Positions 21,426-32,697 of a stretch of DNA of 64,000 bases are shown one piece after another. Position 1 is the stretch's first letter. Each line of letters opens with the position of its first letter. Under the pieces are notes generated by a model. That model had not been told where the DNA came from, did not search any database, and saw only the letters and a list, made by a program, of their open reading frames with translations. The translations under genes were made by a program, and so were the position numbers. The stretch spans positions 5,543,001 through 5,607,000 of the forward strand of contig NC_092670.1 in assembly GCF_964355755.1 (NCBI RefSeq), in the 5' to 3' direction. Source of the stretch: Antedon mediterranea (taxonomy: Eukaryota; Echinodermata; Crinoidea; Comatulida; Antedonidae).

Positions 21426-24400
21426 CTAAAGAGTAAACTAAAACATACACAATTAATTAAGTCGTTTGGAAATGTAATATGTTATAATTATAAATAAGTC
21501 TATCACACTACTCTGTCCTACCATGGGAAAGTGGATACCCTTTTTGACGAATTGAATTTCACTTTACTTTAAACAAAACCAAAGTCGTCATCATCCAAAA
21601 TCAGATATCTTATCAATACAAAGGGAAGCAGCAAAAACATTTTTTTACACTACTACTAACGTTACTAAATAGTTTGGTTAATTTTGATTGATTTTTAAAT
21701 AAAAAAAAAACATTTAAAAATATCAAAAGTAACATTTTTCCAAAGGAGGGTTGTTTTTCAATATTCAAAGCATTACTATTATTATTGTAATCTAAATGCA
21801 TAGTTGATTTGGCAAACTCTTTTTCAACATTTTGTTTGTCTGTGACTTATTTTACTGGATAAAATTAAAAGCTGTTTCAATCGGTTCTTGCTTCTAATCA
21901 GTAATTGTAAACAAAATAAAAATGATATAAAGTAAGAAGAAAACAGAGGAGATGGTTAGATTCTTCAGGAAATATAAGTAAACAAACAAATGTAAATGGC
22001 CAACATAGTAAGAACAGAACTTTAAGGTTTAGAAACAGTGGAATGAAACAAATGTTATACAAGGCCAAAACATAAAAATTAGCATATAATGTGTGTATAA
22101 TAACTATGTTAAACTGATTCGTAAATGTAAATAGGTCTATCAATGTGTGTATGGGTGTATATATTTGTAATGGATGTAAAATAAGGTCAAAAGAAAAAAA
22201 ATATATACAAATTGTGAGTACTGATTTAAAACATAATAAAAGAAACAGCTAATTTTTAATACATTTCTTAATATAAAGTAAATTTAAATGATAAATAGTC
22301 GTACTTTTACTATAACTTGCAATAAACATACAATGTACGTTTTTAAAGCATACTTTTACTCCATCGATTTTATGTAGCCTACATGTATAGATATAGTGCC
22401 TTTTTAACTAATATATTGAATTTTATTGTTTTATATTTTTACGAATATGTATGTATGTTATATAATATATATTTGTAAAAGGAATGAATAAATGTGGGTG
22501 ACCCCCGCGAAAGAGAAAAACAAGATTCTTCAGGAAAGTAAGTCTATATATTATTAATTTTAGCTTAAACAATCATTATGCATAATTATAAAAAAGACAC
22601 AATTTTATATTACCATATGGCCGGTCTCTTGCCGCCTTTATTTCCGATTCATCTAGTACTCTATCATAAACCTGGAGAGCGGCTACTCTTGCCTTAACGC
22701 CCTCACCACCGATCTTTATATTCGTTTCGTCAGAAGCCAACTGAATTTGTGTGAAATCTATATAACCGATACTTGCAATCTCTCCATTCCTCCAAAGTTT
22801 GACATTCTTGTGAATTCCATCAAATGTCAAAGCAAGAAATGTCCAGACTTCAGGCTGCAGGACATGAGCTCTTGTCAACTGTTGATCAATGAAGAATACT
22901 GTTACTTCTGATTGATAAAGAATACCATTTGTGTATGTTTGTTCCATTCGTATTCGTGTTCCATCGTTTCCAAAACCTACTATATCTCCCGCCGAGTTCC
23001 GATAAGGGTAGATATAGAAAGCGATTGTAAGAGCTTGTATATCGTTTGTAATTAGATTGTTCACTGATACCACAGTTAGATCAACTGATTGCGCATCTGC
23101 ACAATCCAGTTCTTCGCCAGATGCCGATAAATACAGTTTGGTGTAGATATGTTTCAACAAACACGAGTAGTTCAACATCCATACGTCAACCGGATTTAAA
23201 TCACCTCTAAATTCATCTATAAAAGTTATTATGTTATGTAATACGACAAATGATTGAAAAAAAGTCTACAAGTAAAACCCTATTTATTATTTATTAGTTA
23301 CAGTACGGTATGTTTTGGAAGTGTTTGGAGTTAGGCAGGCAAGATAATAAATAGTATTATATAATATTTTACATTGTGCACACATATTTTATTTAGGACA
23401 TTCTTGCAGTATTCTTCACGAACATTTTCTTTGTTTTAGTTTTTGTTGGTGTGGATGCGGACCGGTATGTTTTCATGTAGTAGATATAACTTTACTTAGG
23501 TGTTCTTACCTAGTGGACATGACGTGTTTGTCGCTGGTACATCACAACCTTCCCATCTGACATCTGGATCTGTCGTGTAGCACCATGTTTCATGATGGTT
23601 GTCTGGGTTTCTACAAAGATTATGAAGGCCAAGTCCTTTTTTGGTTTCTGCTTTCTGCACTTGTATATGCTACATAATACGGAATGTGTGGAGATGTTGC
23701 TGACCAATCCTGACAAACTATACCGCTTCTTGTGATAGCTACCAAACCGCGGTAATCTTCATTATTTTGACTGCTGCTACACTCACCTTAATGTTAAAAA
23801 AAACGAGCTGTGATCCTACTACTGATTACTAATTATCAGAAATATAACATTGACAAATAATGGATTAATCTAGAAAATTATCAAGAAATCTGTATATTTG
23901 GTGCTATAGAATACGGTGGTTTAAATATCTAGCGATTTTTGTTTTATACCAATATTTCATCTTTAGATCTTTTTACGGAATAAATCATCAATACTGAAAA
24001 TCATTATTATTCTATTTTGGATTAGTCTTATAGCTATTCTAGCGACATGGTGATCAACTTACTAATTTCGTGATCGTGTTCAGTGTACACATTAATTTCA
24101 CAAATGTTAATGTATTCAGTTTTTGAAGGGTACCATAAAATAACATAGCGTCCACTGATTGGCTGTTGGCAGATTACGTCAATAATAGGACTCGTCACAA
24201 CCTGGGTGTTAGTAACAGAAACCCCGCACTTCTCCTCTTTCGTAACGTTATTCCCACTGATACCAATTCTGACTTCTGCATCTTTTAGACGAAGGTGAAC
24301 ATCTGCATCTAAAAATATTGATTACATATTTATAACAATTTTTTTTACAATATTATTTCTAAATCTTTTTGTTACTCTTATTGTTTTGTCGCAAGAAAAC

Positions 24401-26291
24401 GAGAACAGCACAACGTTACTATAATCGCTTACTCCGTCACAAGCAACACTTTTAGGCTGTTTTTTAACAAATTATATGTTATGTTTAGTAAATTACCTTC
24501 AATTATAATGTACAATTGTATATTCATATATTGTAGCCACATACTATTGTTATTATTGTTATTGTAATCAGTAAACTGAACAGTTCCAATAATTACTTAG
24601 GTCTACTTCTTATGATTGTACGCAACATCCACTGTACATATTTACTGTCACCATAATAATTAGATATTGATATGACAGGGGTATCAACTTATTTTTGCAA
24701 CCAGTTGTTTTTCTTCATTCCTTCTTCTTAAGAATATTCAAGATATTAAATTTGTATCTAATGTTATTACTGAAGATTTGTTACTATAGTTTCAGTCAAC
24801 AATCAAGTATTTTGAAGATAATTAGGCACCTATTTGCTTCTAATATATAATGTTTATTGAACGAGTATAGACCATACAATAAACTAAATTTAATAATGGC
24901 ACTTACTATTTTCAACACGGTTGATTATGGTTACGCTGGTGACGTTATAGTTTCCTTGAAGGTCAATTTGGATCCAGGGTTGTTCGCTCATATCTGTTAT
25001 ATTTTAAGACAATATTCATTAAATTATATACTATAAACTAAAGCTTATACCCAAACAAATTGAAAGGCGCAAACAAGCTATAAATTGTATTTGAAAGTAT
25101 TGTGAAACGTAAGCAGCAGAAATATTCCAATGACGATTTACAGTTTTGCTTCTATCACAAAGTATAAAGGTATAGGGTATATTCGCAAAATGTTTCATCA
25201 GAGGATAACTACGTAGGCCGAGTAGAGTGTTATAACAACATACATAAATACATACAATGCTATTTAAAAAAAAGTAAAAATATAATATACATTCATTATA
25301 ATAAATGTGTTTAAATAATGAGAACTATAAAGGGGGTAACTCCCACAAAAAAAGCATCTTTCATTAGACAGCTGACAACAGGATTGTGCACTGTTGTAAA
25401 TTTTAGGAAACATTGTCACGGGCCTACATTGTAATTAAAAAATAAATGAAAATCCAGTTTGTTTAGTTGATGTTATCCTACATCTAAATGTTATTACATC
25501 TGATTTTGTATTTAAAATACTTGAGAAATAATGCTGTTCCAACCAGACAGAATTATAAACTCCAATCGAACTTGAAGCATACCATGAAAATGTCTAATAC
25601 TAGGTGATATTTAATACAAAGTTTAATACTATAATATAATTTCTTTCTATTTACATCAGCTCTTGACAAAATTCTAAACTATGTTAAATGATAGTTACCT
25701 GAATGAAAGCATGAATTTCTGTCCAAAATGGTGTAGTCATCTCCGTTCGTAGCAAGTTGGGCTCCATGTCCACCAAACGTAGAAGAGGAGGTTACAGGTT
25801 TCTTAAACGATAGATAGGCTGTGAAAGCAAAAATAAATATTTTCAAAGGGACAAGAACTAGTTACAAGAAATATTTGCTGTACTATTTACTTAGTTTACA
25901 CATTTTTACATATTATTCGAATAAGTTTTTCCGATTATATGAGAATTATGATTGTAAGAACATACATTTATGAAAATAAAAAAAAAAACACAAAGAAGAT
26001 TTTATAAAAATATAAAAAAAGGTTTGTAGATAATCATACCTAGTGAACATATTTCTCTCTTGTCTAATCGGACATGATGACCTAATAATTGGTAGATCCT
26101 ATACTTCACTCTATATAATTATTTTCGACACAAATGTTTTAAACAAAAATGGCCTTTAATTAGAGGTAGACCATGTCATCGAAAGTGATAGCAATACCTC
26201 CACCTAAACAATTTTCTGAAAAAAAACGAAACTTACATGTTTTAGTGTAACTTATCGAAAATATTAATATTAGTCCAATTGCTACTGCCAT
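21109..26291 (-). CDS. secreted F-type lectin/LamG/PAN-like protein, copy 2, with broken kringle exon
   Basis: Exons on the minus strand: signal peptide 26,237-26,291; lectin 25,699-25,818, 24,907-24,993 and 24,063-24,308; kringle 23,510-23,786; LamG 22,614-23,216; PAN-like 21,109-21,425. All have good GT-AG sites and all internal joins are phase 1. The first exon gives an 18-residue hydrophobic signal (MAVAIGLILIFSIS). The F5/8C-type fucolectin domain is open throughout. The kringle exon is frame-shifted; leaving it out gives an exact in-frame product of 475 residues, while including it does not. By family the protein should be secreted and bind glycans, adhesion partners or microbes. Sugar-binding residues cannot be confirmed by eye. 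Either the kringle exon is skipped or the gene is a young pseudogene. Confidence 0.75.
22614..23216 (-). CDS. copy 2 LamG-like exon
   Basis: This 603-nt phase 1-1 exon is fully open. It has the same jelly-roll markers as copies 1 and 3: FYIYPYRNSAGDIVGFGNDG, HVLQPEVWTFLALTFDG, LWRNGEIASIGYID and RVAALQVYDRVLDESEIKAA. Near-identity to the copies 14 kb and 36 kb away points to recent duplication or gene conversion. Confidence 0.82.
23510..23786 (-). pseudogene. copy 2 kringle exon, frame-shifted by a 7-bp duplication
   Basis: The exon starts ECSSSQNNEDYRGLVAITRS and continues to SATSPHIP, matching the copy 3 kringle. A tandem GCAGAAA duplication then shifts the frame; after it the homologous kringle end (KGLGLHNLCRNPD, TWCYTTDPDVRWEGCD) is readable in another frame. 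The exon is 277 nt against 267 nt in copy 3: 7 from the duplication and 3 from an extra codon. A conserved Cys before the duplication is also replaced. Splice sites are intact. Confidence 0.75.
24063..24308 (-). CDS. copy 2 F-type lectin exon 3
   Basis: Open 246-nt exon with LRLKDAEVRIG, EEKCGVSVTNTQVVTSPIID and SGRYVILWYPSKTEYINICE. This is the C-terminal half of a fucolectin/F5-8C domain, including the two conserved Cys and the closing strand. Donor and acceptor are good and the frame joins exon 2 and the next exon in phase 1. Confidence 0.75.
26237..26291 (-). CDS. copy 2 signal-peptide exon
   Basis: ATG at 26,291, then AVAIGLILIFSISYTKT, and a GTAAGT donor. The short hydrophobic core and immediate junction to the lectin domain fit a cleaved secretion signal. 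This is the only intact start exon of the family in the window. Confidence 0.65.
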
Positions 26292-26794
26292 GTTGCGAAA
26301 CGTAGAATACAATTCTAACTAATAAAATAATGTTCGGTGTTATTTCCTTATGTAACCAATTTAGCTGTGTACCGTAGTTATTCACTAATATACCATTATT
26401 GATTACATTTCACATAATTGTTTAACAGTTTTAAAAATCAATAGGCTTTCTTGCAAAAATCGTTTGCATTTTTATTAGGCCTAAATCAGAGTAATTTGTG
26501 CATTAACTTTCAGCATTTGAACTAGTAGCTGTAATTATAATATACGGAAAATGTATCATACCCTTATGGAAATATACGTTGGTTCGTGTAGGTACGTGTT
26601 TTAATAATGTATTTTTAACCATATATAATCAATAATCACAGTTATTAAAGTAAAGTTGTTAATGCCCTGTCTTTCAAATTATGGCTAATGCAAACAACAT
26701 CATTATCTGAAACACGATGTACGTTATTGGAGTCTGGACATATATTTATTGCATGGTCGTGAGTGGAACCTGTAATAACAATCACTAAAGGTCT

Positions 26795-26941
26795 GTCTAC
26801 ACTATCAAACTAATTTGACAAATAAAGTGGGATTATGTACCCAAACATGGTAGTGATATGCCCAAATACGGTAGTGGTCATCATTTTGTCCATTATGGAC
26901 GCATCAAATTTTTTTGTCACATAATGTTTGATAGTGTAGAC
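26795..26941. repeat. MITE with 16-bp perfect terminal inverted repeats
   Basis: Left end GTCTACACTATCAAAC (26,795-26,810) and right end GTTTGATAGTGTAGAC (26,926-26,941) are exact reverse complements. The short AT-rich interior has no ORF, so the element is non-autonomous. Target duplication is unclear. Confidence 0.7.
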
Positions 26942-27080
26942 GGTTTTAAACTGCCAGTAGCATAAAATATAAATATTGGGCGCTTTCATTTGCTAATAAA
27001 ATTATTTATAATTGGTACTGTCAGAACTAAGCTGTCACTTTGTCGTTCACCTAAAAGAAATGACAACACAACAGGTCAGG

Positions 27081-27487
27081 TCAAGCAGGTTAGTTTCGCT
27101 AATTTTTTTTTTAAGAATTCCAAAACCAGATGAACATTTTTAATCAAGTAGAAATATAGTTTGAAATAATGTTTTATTTAGCTAAAACTTGTGTTCAGAA
27201 TTCAGGATATTTTTAAAAAAAATTATATGTTAAAAGTACTGTAAAATGTATATGTAGGCCTAATGTAAAAAAATAAAAACTATCTAATCAATATGTTTAA
27301 TTTTATTAATTATTATTATTTTTATTCTTTTTTTTATCATCTTAGATTAGGAGATGTCTGACTCACAAAAACATCATTCATCGGGAGGGACAAAACATAG
27401 GCCTACAAAATATGAGCTAAGAGACAACCAAGAAAAACAAGAGGACACTAGGAGGAAGGAAAAATGGAAACCACCAGACAAGAAAAG
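27081..27487 (+). pseudogene. duplicated 5' end of the DEAH helicase-RBR gene
   Basis: The fragment starts with the same CAAGCAGGTTAGTTTCGC donor region as the helicase gene. It keeps the last 200 bp or so of intron 1, with about 1.4 kb of the intron missing, then the acceptor, the ATG at 27,356 and about 44 codons nearly identical to the helicase N-terminus (MSDSQKHHSSGGTKHRPTK). It diverges at a point equal to about 50,260 of the parent gene and hits a stop. Retained intron sequence means a DNA-level copy, not a processed one. Confidence 0.85.
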
Positions 27488-27695
27488 CTATATAGTACGG
27501 TAGTGATATGACATTATCATGTCCATTTATAGACGCATCACATTTGTCACATAATATTTGATTTATTAGACAGCTTAAGACTGCCAGTAGCATAAAATAG
27601 AAATGTTGGGAGCTTTCATTTGCTAATAACAGCGTGCGCATACGTTTTACGCCATTTATAATCGGTAACTGTCAGAACTAAGCTGATCGTTAAAG
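27488..27695 (+). repeat. direct duplicate of the 26,865-27,040 region
   Basis: From TAGTACGGTAGTGATATG onward this block repeats the right part of the 26,795 MITE and its flank (GGACGCATCA, ACTGCCAGTAGCATAAAATA, CTTTCATTTGCTAATAA, CTGTCAGAACTAAGCTG). The helicase fragment lies between the two copies. Confidence 0.7.
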
Positions 27696-28390
27696 CCTGT
27701 TTTCCTCTCGACGTTAGTCGGCGCTATCGTAACAATAATCGGCGATCTTCGTTTGAAAATGATCAAGTTGAAATAATAACGATAGCGCAAACATTTGATT
27801 TCTAGCGTTGAACGTTGAACTTCTTTCTCGACGTCGTCGTAACGCGAATTCATCATGACGTTGAAATTGACTCGACGTGTAGCCTAGGCCTACTTAAAGT
27901 GTGATAATTTAATTATAAATCTCGCATTGAATTGATACGGTAACCATAAAGCAGAAACAGAAAAAGACAATAACAACAAGTAACACTTTCTATATTTTAT
28001 TTCTTTTTATTTAATAGTATAGGCCTATAGGCCTATATACTTTTATGTATCAGATACTGATAGTAAGTACGTTTTGACAAGTTCCAACTCACTTCGTAAA
28101 CCAGTGCAGATTTTGCCTTTGGCCTACCGTATTTATTTGAATAAATGCTTGACGCTATTTTTCAGAAATAAGGTTCTCGACGTCCGTACGTAACTAAAGT
28201 TTATCGTAATGCTTGCGCACGCGCATATCGAGTTGCTTGCAAAGTGGGCGGAGCTTGTGACTTTGCATGCTGGGAAATAGCGTTAAAGTTAATTCGTTCA
28301 ACGTGCGCGCTCCTCCTGCGAAAACTCCCTATATTCTACGCCGCGTCAAAAATTGATGTTTTTTTTAGAATGGTTTTGCCTATCCATGAC

Positions 28391-28996
28391 AATTGTTATT
28401 AATAGGACGTAGTTATGGGATGTTTCGTTCCAAAATCAATCAATCGAACTTTATAATGTAGGCCTACTAGCGCAATATTCTTTGCCGCAAGTACTTCTGT
28501 ACGCTGTGCACATCGATATTTCACCGTAAAATGTGCAATTACATTTTTTTAAATATAAGAAAAAGTTTAAAGTATTTTCTTTCTCCTATAGTTTACATGA
28601 ATTAACGGAGACAAGTTTGACACAAATTGATCTGCATATCACGTGACTATAATCCAATGTCGTAACTCTTTATACATGGCTGCTCTGCCTTCAAGCAGAG
28701 CCATATATATAAAGAGTTACGACATTGGATTTAAGTCACGTGATATGCAGATCAATTTGTGTCAAACTTGTCTCCGTTAATGCATGTAAAGTATAGGAGC
28801 AAGAAATTACTTTAAACTTTTTCTTATATTAAAAAAATGTAATTGCACATTTTACGGTGGAATATCGACGTGCACAGCGTACAGAACCACTTGCGCCAAA
28901 GAATATTGCGCGCGCGTACGCTAGTACATTATAACGTTCGATTGATTGATTTTGGAACAAAACATTCCATAACTACGTCCCATTAATAACAATTAT
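28391..28996. repeat. imperfect palindrome, about 600 bp
   Basis: The left arm begins ATTGTTATTAATAGGACGTA and the right arm ends as its reverse complement (ACGTCCCATTAATAACAAT). The arms are about 295 bp with few mismatches and meet at GCTCTGCCTTCAAGCAGAGC near 28,690. A third partial copy of the central part is at 29,480-29,520. CpG-rich DNA before it (28,150-28,390) may be part of the same element. No ORF is present. Confidence 0.8.
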
Positions 28997-29682
28997 GTAA
29001 TATTTCAATTCATAATGCATGCTTTGACGACTAAATAAAATAATAAAGTGTCGTGGACATATTTGTTAATATATTGAATAGGTATGAACAATATTAAAAT
29101 AATAAAGGCAAATTATTACAAATGAAATGATGAACGAGTCTCTGAAAGTTTGTGTCAAAAACACACAGAGAGCCATATACTGTATAAAAAGAGGGGTGAA
29201 TTTGTGTGTTTTTTGTATTGGTTCATGCTTTGATGTATCCTGACTTGCATGTAGGCCCTAGCATTTATTCTTTTGTTATTATAGACACAATATATATATG
29301 TTACCAAATTAATACCATTAATAACATTATTTACTAAAATAAAAACGGAATCTAAGCGTTATTTCATTGACAACAAAATCTAAAAATAATGCATGGAACT
29401 ACAGGAAAACGCTATACAAAAGAGACGCGCGCGCCCTCAGCGTGCGAATTCTTTGACACAAAAATGGCTTCTAATTTTCAATGTCGTAACTCTTTATATA
29501 TATGGCTCTGCCTTCAAGCATGAAATAGCGCCACCTTAAGTTATGACGTCGCATCAGGCAACAACCGGAATTTGAGGGATAGGCAGTTTGCTGCAGCACG
29601 TCGCTGAGGATATGCCCTACATATATTGCATTTTTACGAAAGCCTATTAGGGCCAACAAAAAAATAATATTGCTTTCACAAA

Positions 29683-30345
29683 TTCGAAATAACGAATTAT
29701 TAATTCGTTATTTCGAATTTATTTAAGTAATTTGAAATTTCGAATTAATAATTCGAAATTTTGAATTATTAATTCGAAATTTCGAATTATTTATTTCGTT
29801 ATTTCAAATTATTAATTCGAAATTTCGAATTATTAATTCGAAATTTCGAATTAGTAATTCGTTATTTCGAATTCATAATTCGAAATTTCGAATTAGTAAT
29901 TCGAAATTTCGAATTAGTAATTCGTTATTTCGAATTAATAATTCGAAATTTCGAATTAGTAATTCGTTATTTCGAATTAATAATTCGAAATTTCGAATTA
30001 GTAATTCGTTATTTCGAATTAATAATTCGAAATTTCAAATTAGTAATTCGAAATTTCAAATTAGTAATTCGTTATTTCGAATTAATAATTCGAAATTTCG
30101 AATTAGTAATTCGTTATTTCGAATTAATAATTCGAAATTTCGAATTAGTAATTCGTTATTTCGAATTAATAATTCGAAATTTCGAATTAGTAATTCGTTA
30201 TTTCGAATTAATAATTCGAAATTTCAAATTAGTAATTCGAAATTTCAAATTAGTAATTCGTTAATTCAAATTTTTAATTCGTTATTTCGAATTAATAATT
30301 CGAAATTTCGAATTAATAATTCGAAATTTCGAATTAATAATTCGA
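29683..30345. repeat. palindromic AATTCGAAATTTCG subterminal array
   Basis: About 660 bp are made almost only of AATTCG, AAATTTCG and TTATTTCG words. A 42-bp higher-order unit is clear over 30,079-30,230. Every sub-unit is self-complementary around TTCGAA or AATT. A matching array flanks copy 2, so the array belongs to the transposon. Confidence 0.9.
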
Positions 30346-30410
30346 CCTCTGCCCTTTCTAATGACATCCCAACCATCCCGGATGACTTTAGCTAATGCAA
30401 TCTGGTCACC

Positions 30411-31773
30411 ATGCGTCCTGAAAACCATTGGATTAGATTATATTTCAATCGTAGCTTAAATTATCAAGAGATTATTGAAATGTTAGCAGAAGATCATGAT
30501 ATTTTGATAAGTAAACGAACATTAAAGCGAAGGCTGAAAAAAATGTGCCTTAGTCGAAGAAAACGGCATTCTGACGAACTGGAAGTCGCTGCGTTCATTG
30601 AAAGTCAATTACAGACGTCAGGGATGCTACATGGGTACAGGTGGATGCACATTCGTTGCACACAAAATGGGTTAAACATAGATAAAGAGACGGTCAGAAT
30701 AATTTTAAACCTTCTTGACCCAGAGGGTGTCGAAGCAAGAAGAAGACGACGACTACACAGAAGAATTTATCATGTACCTGGCCCAAACTATATCTGGCAT
30801 ATCGACTCGTACGACAAACTTAAGCCATACGGCATTTGTATAAATGGCTGTATAGACGGATTCTCTAGACACATAATATGGCTAGAAGCTTACTTTACTA
30901 GCAGCAATCAAAAAGTTATAGCCGGCTATTACGTAAATTCTGTTCGCCAAAAAATGGGTTGTCCAAAGTCTATTAGAACAGATTTCGGAACTTAAAATTC
31001 TATTGTTGGTCCAATGCAACAATTTCTTTGTAATGAGAACAGCAGTTTTATACAAGGAACAAGTCAGCATAATCAACGAATTGAGAGTTGGTGGGGCATT
31101 CTCAGAAAACACTTTACTCAGTTTTGGATGGACGCCTTTAAACAACAAAAGAATGACGGTAGATATGATGGAGGTCTTATAGACAAATCTTTATTACAAT
31201 TTTGTTTTATGAAAATTATCCAGGTAAGCAGTACAGCAATTACATTGTGTGCTATGCATTATAGTCCCCAAGTACGACAATTATAATAATAATTTGGGCT
31301 TTCGCAACAATTTGAAAAGCAAACAATATTAGCCTAGAATTAAATCACTCCTCTTTTATTTACGATATTGTTTTTTTTTTCACGGTCTAAACTGTCATTA
31401 AACTATTTGTTTTTACTGTACTGTATTATATTTGCCTTTTTTAAAGGATGAACTGGACACGGTTGCAAATGAGTGGAATGCCCATCGCATCTCAAAATCG
31501 AGAAATAGCCATGGTCCGTTTGGACGCCCGACATTGATGTACAATGTACCATACTTATTCGGGGGACAAGAGTGTATTATTCCCGTTGATGTGGCTAAAG
31601 TTGAAGTTTGTGAAAGTGAATCCATCTTCAAAAGCCAGATTCCATGCGATAAGGACGTGTTCGACTTATGTTCCATATTCTTGGAAGAATGGCAGCTATC
31701 GATGCCGAAAACATGTGATGAAGGTTTGCAGTTATACAGCAGTCTTAGAAATATGTTTCTTGACGTCATCTGA
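30411..31773 (+). pseudogene. integrase-core (DDE) transposase, two exons, one nonsense codon
   Basis: Exons 30,411-31,223 and 31,447-31,773 join in phase 0 (CAG|GTAAGC donor, AAAG acceptor) to about 379 residues. The N-terminus is helix-turn-helix-like (YQEIIEMLAEDHDILISKRT). The core has YIWHIDSYDKLKPYGI with the first Asp, SIRTDFGT with the second, and NQRIESWWGILRK with the Glu: a D-D-E integrase fold. The end reads GRPTLMYNVPYLFGGQE. Codon 195 (30,993) is TAA where copy 2 has GAA, so the protein is cut right after the second catalytic Asp. Everything else is open, which suggests recent inactivation. Confidence 0.8.
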
Positions 31774-32099
31774 TCAAATGCCACAGCAAGCACGTGATAT
31801 CACATTATCATGTTATAAATCGTTTTTTTTTTATTAATTAATTGTCGCTGTGATATTATTTCCAATACAAAGTTAGAATTGCAACGAACACAATGTAATG
31901 AATACAATATAAACAATTATATTTATAGTATTATGTTCAGTTGGTGATGATCAGACAGAATTGTGTTATGTAGCTGTACAATACAGTAAAACAGATGTAA
32001 TTTAACAACAACATTTTGTTTATTGAAACTTTAATAACAGTATTTTATTTCTGAAACAATTACAAAACTGTTGGCTACTAAAATTTGATCATAATTTAA

Positions 32100-32446
32100 A
32101 GATATATTGTCCCCCTGAAAAAATATTTTTTTTAATTGTTTTGTTGAATATGTTATTTTAATGTCACATAATAGTTTTTCACTTTCACAAAAAAAGGGTC
32201 TGAAAAAAAAATTATTTACCTAAGAAAACTGTAATTTAAAGCAAATAAATGGTCAAATTGGCTGGAAGACAATGAGTTTTGGGGTAATTTAACTGTTTAA
32301 CTGTTTTGTCTTTCTATAGGTGAAATAATTTTTTATTCTCGTTTTTTTTTCTTATAGAAACAACTTCATTAAAACTGCAAAATGGCCTATTCAAAGTCAG
32401 ATTTAAAAAATCTTTATTCTTCATGATTTTGGGGGACAATACATCT
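32100..32446. mobile_element. piggyBac-like MITE at the HECT stop codon
   Basis: The element begins AGATATATTGTCCCC and ends GGGGGACAATACATCT, an imperfect 14-15-bp inverted repeat. It is flanked on both sides by TTAA (32,096-32,099 and 32,447-32,450), the target duplication of piggyBac-type elements. It has no coding capacity. The right TTAA contains the HECT gene's stop codon. Confidence 0.8.
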
Positions 32447-32697
32447 TTAAAGTTTTCCAAAACCCTTGCCATTTATGATGGCTTCCTCCATTAGAGTTGT
32501 GAATTCCAATGGATCGTCATATCCACGGGGGAGGTGTAAATCCAACCCACATGTACTGGCTGTCGGGTAACCTCTCATCTTTCGCTCCTTACTAAAAAAA
32601 TTTATATGTATCTGGTTGCTAAAACCAAGAGGGGGAATTGAGTCAGCACCAGTAACAAATGTTAGGAAGTCTCCAAGGGATGTCTTGGTCTTTTTAT
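32447..32697 (-). CDS. HECT catalytic-lobe exon with active-site cysteine
   Basis: The last coding exon reads FLTFVTGADSIPPLGF, then YPTASTCGLDLHLPRGY with the thioester-forming Cys, and closes IINGKGFGKL. The spacing T-G-x5-PPLG, TASTC, GFG is that of HECT C-lobes. The stop TAA (32,447-32,449) lies inside the MITE target duplication. Confidence 0.85.

Larger units (their letters stand above)
29635..31773 (+). mobile_element. integrase-fold (rve/IS3EU-like) DNA transposon, copy 1
   Basis: The left end starts TACGAAAGCCTATTAGGGCC and is shared, inverted, with copy 2 at 42,349. Next is a long palindromic AATTCGAAAT array, then a two-exon transposase gene. The right terminus could not be found, so the element may be 3'-truncated or extend past 31,773 without a recognisable inverted end. 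The superfamily name is from memory of this transposase type and is uncertain. Confidence 0.65.

Noticed and set aside
27656-27856. 66-codon minus-strand ORF rich in Arg/Tyr
   Set aside because: It runs across the end of a duplicated repeat block and has no family likeness.
29683-30345. CRISPR-like regular array
   Set aside because: The words are self-complementary and contiguous, with no unique spacers, and the DNA is clearly animal. It is a transposon subterminal repeat.
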